A stretch of DNA of 64,000 nt, from NCBI RefSeq assembly GCF_001427285.1, contig NZ_LMFV01000063.1, positions 37,826-101,825 on the forward strand. The letters are read 5' to 3'. Made by a program: the position numbers and the translations under genes. The stretch is from Mesorhizobium sp. Root552 (GTDB lineage Bacteria > Pseudomonadota > Alphaproteobacteria > Rhizobiales > Rhizobiaceae). How positions within the stretch are numbered: the first letter of the stretch is position 1; each line of letters opens with the position of its first letter. The notes below the pieces were generated by a model that saw only the letters and a program-made list of their open reading frames with translations, was not told where the DNA came from and ran no database searches. Shown piece by piece: positions 58,250 to 64,000 of the stretch.

Positions 58250-58612
58250 ATGGCACGCATTCTTCTTGCGGAAGACGACGACGACATGCGCCGTTTCCTG
58301 GTCAAGGCGCTGGAACGCGCCGGCTACCAGGTCAGCGACTTCGACAATGGCGCAAGCGCCTATGAGCGACTGCGCGAGGAGCCGTTCTCGCTGCTGCTGA
58401 CAGATATCGTCATGCCGGAGATGGACGGTATCGAACTTGCCCGCCGCGCAACCGAGATCGATCCCGACCTCAAGGTGATGTTCATCACCGGTTTTGCGGC
58501 CGTCGCGCTCAACCCCGATTCCAAGGCTCCGAAGGACGCCAAGGTTCTTTCCAAACCATTCCATCTGCGCGATCTCGTCAACGAGGTCGAAAAGATGCTT
58601 CAGGCCGCCTGA
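58250..58612 (+). CDS. cpdR: Single-domain response regulator CpdR
   Basis: 120 residues, receiver domain only. Acidic pocket AEDDDD, phospho-acceptor Asp52 in LLLTDIVMPEMDG, Thr in FITGF, Lys in LSKPF. It matches CpdR, which in its unphosphorylated state brings ClpXP and cell-cycle substrates together in Alphaproteobacteria. The last residues are Ala-Ala, like the degradation signal of Caulobacter CpdR. Position beside the amidohydrolase and hisN is conserved in rhizobia. Confidence 0.93.
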   Translation: MARILLAEDDDDMRRFLVKALERAGYQVSDFDNGASAYERLREEPFSLLLTDIVMPEMDGIELARRATEIDPDLKVMFITGFAAVALNPDSKAPKDAKVLSKPFHLRDLVNEVEKMLQAA

Positions 58613-58672
58613 TCTTTTCGTTTCCCGCTATTGACGTACCGGGGCAAAAGTGGTGTATGCGCGGCTTCGGAT

Positions 58673-58747
58673 GGGCGTATAGCTCAGCGGGAGAGCACTA
58701 CGTTGACATCGTAGGGGTCCCAAGTTCGATCCTTGGTACGCCCACCA
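58673..58747 (+). tRNA. tRNA-Val (anticodon GAC)
   Basis: Cloverleaf: acceptor GGGCGTA/TACGCCC, D arm GCTC/GAGC, anticodon stem CTACG/CGTAG around loop TTGACAT (anticodon GAC), T arm CCAAG-TTCGATC-CTTGG, discriminator A and encoded CCA. It reads codons GUC and GUU. It marks the border to the recombinase region. Confidence 0.97.
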
Positions 58748-59083
58748 TCCAGTCCTTGATTTCTAAGTATTTTCTGCCCGCTTGCGAATAGTACCGTTCT
58801 TTCAGACGCTTGCAGGCGGCAAGGTCTGAGATAGTGGCACAGGATGGTCTCAGAAGGACGGTTCTGGCGCCTATTGGCGGCTGCGTCTCTGTCGGCACTT
58901 TCCGGTGACCACTATTTGAGGCAGCTGATGCTGTTGGATCGCGGCGATGGTTAGCCATTGCGGCATGACGGGACTGGGATCTAGGGGCATCGCCCCATCT
59001 ACGAGCACGAGTGCTAATCTTCATTGGCACAGATACGCAACGATGTGGAAACACTGCGGTTGGAGTTCCCACTGTGCGTGGTG
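58748..59083. other. Non-coding stretch between tRNA-Val and the recombinase gene
   Basis: No open frame here reads as protein, and I see no second copy of the tRNA 3' end in the window. It may hold the left attachment border of an integrated element. Confidence 0.4.
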
Positions 59084-60865
59084 TCAGATGCCGAGCATCT
59101 TCGCCTGGTCAGCCCAATTGATCGGCAGGTCGATATGGCGTGCAAGATGCCGCACACTCAATTCGGCTGGTTGTTGGCCAGTGAGAATCGCTTCAGTGAT
59201 GCGCGGTGAGAGGAAGGCAAGTGGCAGAAGACGACTGACATCTTCTGGATGGACGCCAAAGCGTTCTGCAACATCCTTGCGACCAAATCCTTGTCCATTC
59301 GTCAGCATGTCCAGATAGGCATGTGCTTTGGCTATCATGCCAATCAATGGCTGATCCGGGTGTCGCAGCGACGAGCCCTGCCCTTCGATCACCAATCGGC
59401 GTCCGATGCCTCTGCGGCGGAGCGAAAGCGGCAGTTCGATGATATGCAGATCCGGGTCGCTGGCATCATTGAGCGACGCCGTTGTTTTTGTTGTGCGTCG
59501 ACGTCTATCGTCGCTGTCAAATTTGCCAGCTTTGCCAGACGGGAGATTTGCACCGGCGAGCCAATTGGCGACTGCTTCCTTCTCGATCCCGATTTTGATG
59601 CAGTCACCGGCAAGCCCAATGCGGCGGATCGCCATATGAACGATCTCTCTTGTGTTGGAGGAGAATCGCCCGGCCGTTTCCAGAAGGTTCGATGCCTCCT
59701 GTGCCTTTGTGAACGCCTGTTCAATGTATGCGGCCTGTCCTGCCGTCTGCATCCATTTCGACAGGGTGGGTTTGTCTGCTAGGAGTTCCTTGAGTTGCCA
59801 AAGCACGATTGGCTCGATCTCGGATGCAGGGATACGCCAGCCATCCTGGTTATTTGAACGTCCATCCTTCAGTCGCCTCGACATATAGTAGCGATAGCGT
59901 TTGCCTTCCTTGTTGGCATGGACTGGGCTTAGCCGATCCCCGGTCTCGTCGAACAAAAGGCCAGTCAGAAGATGGATATCGCTTTTGGCCGATGTCCCCC
60001 GCGGACAGGGTGCTTGTTCGGCAAGCCTCCCCTGAACCCTGTTGAAGATCTCTTCGGTGATGATGGATTGATGCTCGCCTGCATAGACAGTGGCGCCATG
60101 ACGGATGCGTCCAATATAGATTGGGTTGGACAGCATATAATAGAGCTTGCCCTTGCTGACCCTCTTTGGCGCTCGACGGCCGCCCTGCCTGCCATGTTCA
60201 TGAAGTCGCGAGAGATGTGTTGCATCACCATCGCCATTTAACTCCCGTGCAAGAGCAGGAACGGATTGGAGTTCCAGGTAGCGTTTGAACAATCTTGTGA
60301 TCTCGGCAGCCGCTTCCTCGTCGATGACAAGCTTTCTGTTTTCTACCCGATAGCCGAACGGAACAGTCCCTCCCATCCACATGCCCTTGGCCTTTGAGGC
60401 GGCGATCTTGTCGCGGATGCGTTCGGCTGTGACTTCTCGTTCGAATTGGGCAAAGGACAACAGCACATTGAGCGTCAGCCTGCCCATGGAGGTGGTGGTG
60501 TTGAACTGCTGGGTGACGGAGACAAAGGAAGCGCCTGCTCCATCGAAGATCTCGACGATCCTGGAGAAATCCATCAGGGAGCGGGTAAGCCGGTCGATCT
60601 TGTAGACCACCACCACATCGATCTTCCGCTCACGGATATCCTGCAACAGCCGCTGCAGGGCTGGCCTGTCCATCGTGCCGCCGGAGATGCCGCCATCATC
60701 ATAGCGCTCGGGCACAAGCTTCCAGCCCAGTCCTGCCTGTGAGGCGACAAAAGCCGCACAGGCTTCATGCTGGGCATCGAGTGAGTTGAACTCCTGGTCG
60801 AGACCTTCTTCTGTCGACTTGCGGGTATAGACCGCACAGCGGAGCTTCTTTTGAGGCGCACTCAT
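59084..60865 (-). CDS. Large serine recombinase
   Basis: 593 residues. Resolvase domain 1-155 with nucleophile Ser17 in VYTRKSTEEG, YDDGGISGGTMDRPALQRLL and KIDRLTRSLMDF; then a Recombinase domain (FGYRVENRKLVIDEEAAAEI, and YYMLSNPIYIGRIRHG) and a zinc-ribbon-like region without an obvious Cys set. The C-terminal 150 residues are a long linker plus helix-turn-helix (RKDVAERFGVHPEDVSRLLP). Such enzymes integrate phages and islands. It starts inside the end of the DUF2924 gene (ATGA). Confidence 0.92.
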   Translation of the reverse strand: MSAPQKKLRCAVYTRKSTEEGLDQEFNSLDAQHEACAAFVASQAGLGWKLVPERYDDGGISGGTMDRPALQRLLQDIRERKIDVVVVYKIDRLTRSLMDFSRIVEIFDGAGASFVSVTQQFNTTTSMGRLTLNVLLSFAQFEREVTAERIRDKIAASKAKGMWMGGTVPFGYRVENRKLVIDEEAAAEITRLFKRYLELQSVPALARELNGDGDATHLSRLHEHGRQGGRRAPKRVSKGKLYYMLSNPIYIGRIRHGATVYAGEHQSIITEEIFNRVQGRLAEQAPCPRGTSAKSDIHLLTGLLFDETGDRLSPVHANKEGKRYRYYMSRRLKDGRSNNQDGWRIPASEIEPIVLWQLKELLADKPTLSKWMQTAGQAAYIEQAFTKAQEASNLLETAGRFSSNTREIVHMAIRRIGLAGDCIKIGIEKEAVANWLAGANLPSGKAGKFDSDDRRRRTTKTTASLNDASDPDLHIIELPLSLRRRGIGRRLVIEGQGSSLRHPDQPLIGMIAKAHAYLDMLTNGQGFGRKDVAERFGVHPEDVSRLLPLAFLSPRITEAILTGQQPAELSVRHLARHIDLPINWADQAKMLGI

Positions 60866-61092
60866 AGCCCAAAGAACCTCGGGCCTGACCAGTGGACGCC
60901 GGTGATCTTGCCTGCGATGGCCGTCAGCGAGGGATAGACCTTTGCCTCAAAGACATAGCCACCTTCGATGACATCAACGACATGGGTCTTGCCGTTCCAG
61001 TCCCGCAGCAACCTTGCGCCCGGCTGAAGCTTGCGGCGCTGCCGGGGCGGACGAACGGCAGCGGTGGGCGGCGGACGCGAGACACCAGCCAT
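60862..61092 (-). pseudogene. DUF2924 protein, N-terminally truncated
   Basis: 76 residues from ATG 61092. The C-terminal part of DUF2924 is intact (KLQPGARLLRDWNGKTHVV, then GKITGVHWSGPRFFGL), but the helical N-terminal half of about 70 residues that normally precedes it is absent, and upstream frames do not restore it. The stop overlaps the recombinase start by ATGA. DUF2924 and recombinase genes commonly form a pair in alphaproteobacterial islands. It may still be translated as a short form. Confidence 0.65.
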
Positions 61093-61227
61093 AATCAGAG
61101 CAGAGTTGTTCGAAGTGGCTAGCGATGCACCTGACCTTAGCGATAGTTGTAGAGGGAAAGTTGATTGGTCCCGTTCCCGAGGTGTCCGGCTCACCGCTAA
61201 CGATTGATACGTTTGCCGTTCCGTTCC

Positions 61228-61426
61228 CTGTCAACGGCGGAGCAAAACCAGGCCACTGGGGCGGAGTAAAACCAGGCCAGTCCAGGTGCGGCAGAGGCCG
61301 CTCACGAAGCGCGCTTTTCCATAGCGGCTGTCAACGGCGGAGCAAAACCAGGCCACTGGGGCGGAGTAAAACCAGGCCAGTCCAGGTGCGGCAGAGGCCG
61401 CTCACGAAGCGCGCTTTTCCATAGCG
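61228..61426. repeat. Two tandem copies of a 99-bp transposon-end unit (period 100 bp)
   Basis: 61228-61326 and 61328-61426 are identical by eye. Each holds two copies of a 20-base motif, GGCGGAGYAAAACCAGGCCA, at 61236, 61260, 61336 and 61360 (Y is C then T). The motif occurs inverted at 61508-61527. These look like transposase-binding sites at the end of the IS21-type element. The rest of 61093-61472 shows no gene. Confidence 0.9.
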
Positions 61427-61472
61427 CCGTAGCGAGCGAGCGGCCGTCAGGATTTGGCATGGGTGTCGCGGG

Positions 61473-62336
61473 TCAGACGGTGCTTGGCTGATCGCCCGTT
61501 TCGGCGGTGGCCTGGTTTTGCTCCGCCGCGACAGCCATGGCAGCGGCGCGACGCCGTCCGGCAGATTGTTTGAGGCGGTAGCTGTCGCCATTCATGGTCA
61601 GGATGTGAACGTGGTGGGTCAGGCGATCGAGCAGCGCGCCGGTGAGCCGCTCGGACCCCAGGACCGACGTCCAGTCTTCAAAAGGCAGGTTCGAGGTGAC
61701 GATTGTCGATCCGCGCTCGTAGCGCTGGGAGAGCACCTCGAACAGCAGTTCCGCTCCGGTCGGCGACAGCGGCACGTAGCCGAGTTCATCGACAATGAGC
61801 AGCTTCACCGCCTGCAGTTCACGCTGCAGCTTCAAAAGCCGTTTCTCGTCGCGGGCCTCCATGAGCTGATGCACGAGGGCGGCTGCGGTGGTGAAGGCGA
61901 CGGGGAATCCCTTCTGGCAGGCGGCAAGGCCAAGCGCCAGCGCGACGTGGGTCTTGCCGGTGCCGGAATTGCCGAGCGCGATGACGTTCTCGCGGCGCAG
62001 AATGAACTCGCAGCGCGCCAGCTCCAGCACCAGCATCTTGTTGAGGGAAGGAATGGCGGTGAAGTCGAAGGTGTCGAGGCTCTTCACCGCCGGGAACCTG
62101 GCCTGCTTGATGCGCCGCTCGACGACGCGACGTTCCCGGTCGATGAGTTCCAGTTCGACCAGGCGCAGCAGATAGCGGGGATGATCGACGCCGTCGCGCG
62201 CGCATTCGCGGGCGACCTTGTCATATTCCCGCAGCACCGTCGGCAGCTTCAATTGCTTGAGATGATGGCTGAGCAGCACCTGCGGCGTTCCGCTCGTCGT
62301 TCCCGCCGGCATCATATCCATGGCCTTCCCACTCAT
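61473..62336 (-). CDS. istB: IS21-type helper ATPase IstB
   Basis: 287 residues, a DnaC-like AAA+ ATPase: Walker A in ALGNSGTGKTHVALAL, Walker B in LLIVDELGYVPLSPTGAEL, sensor in TIVTSNLPFEDW, and RLTGALLDRLTHHVHI. It assists IstA in target choice. It starts within the istA stop (ATGA), the usual IS21 coupling. Its last 25 codons contain an inverted copy of the transposon-end motif. Confidence 0.95.
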   Translation of the reverse strand: MSGKAMDMMPAGTTSGTPQVLLSHHLKQLKLPTVLREYDKVARECARDGVDHPRYLLRLVELELIDRERRVVERRIKQARFPAVKSLDTFDFTAIPSLNKMLVLELARCEFILRRENVIALGNSGTGKTHVALALGLAACQKGFPVAFTTAAALVHQLMEARDEKRLLKLQRELQAVKLLIVDELGYVPLSPTGAELLFEVLSQRYERGSTIVTSNLPFEDWTSVLGSERLTGALLDRLTHHVHILTMNGDSYRLKQSAGRRRAAAMAVAAEQNQATAETGDQPSTV

Positions 62337-63832
62337 GCCGCTCTCCCGGGAATGAGGACGGCGTAATCGGCCGCCGATGTCGTCTTCACGCTGGTCTTCG
62401 GCAGATGCGGATAGGCACTGAGATCGAGCCGCGCCGGACGGCGCTCAATCCGGGCCAGCGCGATCTGCTTGACCGCATCGAAGCCGATCGCGCCGAGCCG
62501 GATCGCCTCGGTGACGGCATAGATCACGACATCCTTCGGGATTGCCTCCATCAACCGCAGCACCTGGATGAACTCGCGCTTGCCGCGATTGCCCATCCGC
62601 GCTTCCATCAGATGACGCAGATGCTGGAAGGCTTCGGGCAAGTTCCAGTCCTTCAACGGTGCGGCCTGATCGAGCGCGTTCGGCTTGGTCTCGATCAGCG
62701 CCAGATAATGCAGCGGGTCGAAGACGAAGGTGCCGGAGCCATACGAACGCTGATGCCGGGCGATCTCCTCACCGGCGCACAGGATGACGGTCTGATCGAC
62801 GAAGCCCTTCACGATGACGTCCTGGAAGCCAAAGGCCGTCGGCACCGAGTAGTCATTGCCGCGATAGCGCACCAGCGCCGTCGACGAGACCCGGGCCGCC
62901 CGCTTCTCGCAGGGCTCCAGCGGGACGGCGGGCAAGTCCCTGAACGCGCGAAGATCGGCTTCGAGACGCTCGCCGATGGTCGCGGCATGGCGTCCGGCAC
63001 GTTCCGCCTGCCGCGCCCGGCAGCGTTCGGCCAGCATGGCGTTGAGGTCATCGAAGCTCGCCGCTACCGGGATCGGCGTCAGGAAGTTCGAGCGGGCATA
63101 CTTCACCAGCCCCTCAACCTTCCCCTTGTCATTGCCTTTCCCTGGCCGACCGAACCGATCCCGGAACAAATAGTGGCTCACCAGCTCGGTGAAGGCCCGC
63201 GTCCGCTCGCGCTTACCGTCGCCGCAGATCTTCGCCACCGCGATCTTGAGATTGTCGTAAAGCACCGACAGCGGCACGCCGCCGAAAAAGGCGAAGGCAC
63301 AGACGTGGCCGTCCAGGAAGGCTTCCGTCGTCTCGGCCGGATAGGCCTTCACGAAGGGCGCATCCGACTGCGGCAGATCCATGCAGAAGAAGTGCAGCTT
63401 GCAGCGAACCCCGCCGATCACGCCGACCGCCTCGCCAAAATCCACCTGCGCATGGCCCGGCGGATGCGACAAAGGCACGAACGTCTCGCGCCCCCTGGCA
63501 CGGGCAATGCGGACATAATCCTTCACCACCGTGTAGCCGCCGCCGAACCCATGCTCGTCACGCAGCCGCTCGAAGATCCGCTTCGCCGTGTGTCGCTGCT
63601 TCACCGGACCAGTCCGGTCCGCCTCAAGGATCGCGTCGATCACCGGCAGCAGGGCACCAAGCTTCGGCTTCGTCACTGGCTTGGAGCGCGTGTAGCCCGG
63701 CGGCAGCGAGAAACGGCACATCTTCAGGACCGTCTCGCGGCTCAGCCCGAAAACACGCGCCGCCTCACGACGGCTGTTGCCTTCAACGAAAACGAAATGC
63801 CGGACGGCGGCATAGACTTCCACGGCAAACAT
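62333..63832 (-). CDS. istA: IS21-type transposase IstA
   Basis: 499 residues: N-terminal helix-turn-helix (SRREAARVFGLSRETVLKM) and a DDE integrase core with Asp in AQVDFGEAVGV, Asp in LSVLYDNLKIAV and Glu in KGKVEGLVKYARSNF, then a beta-barrel C-terminal domain (RYRGNDYSVPTAFGFQDV). The gene is full length with no frameshift, so the element may still be active. Confidence 0.95.
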   Translation of the reverse strand: MFAVEVYAAVRHFVFVEGNSRREAARVFGLSRETVLKMCRFSLPPGYTRSKPVTKPKLGALLPVIDAILEADRTGPVKQRHTAKRIFERLRDEHGFGGGYTVVKDYVRIARARGRETFVPLSHPPGHAQVDFGEAVGVIGGVRCKLHFFCMDLPQSDAPFVKAYPAETTEAFLDGHVCAFAFFGGVPLSVLYDNLKIAVAKICGDGKRERTRAFTELVSHYLFRDRFGRPGKGNDKGKVEGLVKYARSNFLTPIPVAASFDDLNAMLAERCRARQAERAGRHAATIGERLEADLRAFRDLPAVPLEPCEKRAARVSSTALVRYRGNDYSVPTAFGFQDVIVKGFVDQTVILCAGEEIARHQRSYGSGTFVFDPLHYLALIETKPNALDQAAPLKDWNLPEAFQHLRHLMEARMGNRGKREFIQVLRLMEAIPKDVVIYAVTEAIRLGAIGFDAVKQIALARIERRPARLDLSAYPHLPKTSVKTTSAADYAVLIPGRAA

Positions 63833-64000
63833 CCCGGCCGACCCCCAAAGGGACCAGCCTAGCCACTGGACGGTTTTTACGCCGCCCGCACCAGCATTAC
63901 GCCGGCGCTCCTGTGGCCTACTTTGTCACCGCCGCGCACACACGATGGAACTGGAAGACGGACAGGGCCCACAAGGCGTTGTCGGAAGCCTTTGCCGACC
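63833..64000. other. IS21 left terminal region and flank
   Basis: Contains two degenerate transposase-binding motifs and the transposon boundary near 63940. The last 60 bases belong to an unidentified flank cut by the window edge. Confidence 0.5.

Larger units (their letters stand above)
61229..63940 (-). mobile_element. IS21-family insertion sequence
   Basis: Ends in TG...CA form: the left end begins TGTCAACGGCGG (61229, repeated at 61329) and the right end reads, inverted, TGTGCGCGGCGG (63940). Both lead into AGGCCAC after 20 bases. Degenerate 20-base binding motifs recur near the right end (63914-63933, 63867-63886). The istA and istB genes lie between. Whether the true left end is 61229 or 61329 is open. 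I see no target duplication (flanks GTTCCC or AGCGGC versus CACGAT). Confidence 0.85.

Noticed and set aside
58698..59072. Minus-strand frame ending in GVPRIELGTPTMST
   Set aside because: It reads antisense through the tRNA-Val 3' half; this peptide is a well-known false call produced by tRNA complements.
58673..59083. Attachment site at the tRNA-Val 3' end
   Set aside because: No second copy of the tRNA 3' sequence is visible inside the window, and large serine recombinases often use other targets.
61228..61426. CRISPR-like repeats
   Set aside because: Only two units of 99 bp, no variable spacers, and the unit is transposon-end sequence.

Overview
The window looks like chromosome of a Rhizobiales alphaproteobacterium, most likely of the Mesorhizobium/Phyllobacteriaceae type. 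The evidence is the flagellar order flgK-flgL-flaF-flbT-flgD-fliQ-flhA-fliR, a short FlgD, an Omp10-type lipoprotein, homospermidine synthase, CpdR, an alphaproteobacterial speF-type leader before ornithine decarboxylase and a ROSE-type thermometer before hsp20. No species can be named from the sequence alone.

Layout. 1-9733: the 3' part of a flagellar operon (hook-filament junction, flagellin regulators FlaF/FlbT, hook cap, export gate FliQ/FlhA/FliR, rod-binding protein and three small accessory proteins), interrupted by an MFS exporter gene. 9771-14663: SCP2-like protein behind a palindrome, GNAT enzyme, type III ornithine decarboxylase with a structured leader, amidase, LysR regulator. 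14751-17737: nickel/cobalt export group (DUF1007, NicO/RcnA-type exporter, small membrane protein, His-rich CDF exporter). 17778-32687: mixed housekeeping genes: GNAT, aminotransferase, SDR, DUF533 protein, TrhO, N-acetylmuramidase, KDPG aldolase, DUF882 protein, sigma-54 response regulator, oligoendopeptidase, pabB/pabC, DUF3445 protein.

32913-46296: homospermidine synthase, Omp10-like lipoprotein, 5'-nucleotidase with LysM, ferrochelatase, SPFH/NfeD pair, arabinose-5-phosphate isomerase, outer-membrane barrel, GalU, MltB-type transglycosylase and an SGNH-fold protein lacking its catalytic Ser and His: largely a cell-envelope set. 46324-52686: gltB and gltD. 53105-58612: threonine aldolase, hsp20 with RNA thermometer, alpha/beta hydrolase, HisN-type phosphatase, a strong candidate small RNA, N-formylglutamate amidohydrolase and CpdR.

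58673-64000: tRNA-Val(GAC) marks the end of the core region. Beyond it lie a large serine recombinase overlapping a truncated DUF2924 gene, a 100-bp tandem duplication of transposon-end sequence, and an IS21-family element (istA/istB). This is the only clearly mobile part of the window.

Functional links: ornithine decarboxylase supplies the putrescine that homospermidine synthase uses; DUF1007, NicO and the CDF protein fit a metal-efflux module; MltB, the muramidase, the DUF882 protein and the LysM nucleotidase all act at or near the cell wall. I found no clear new multi-gene system. The best leads are RNA-level: the candidate sRNA at 57041-57136, the ROSE-type leader, the speF-type leader and an unexplained nested hairpin at 54971-55045.
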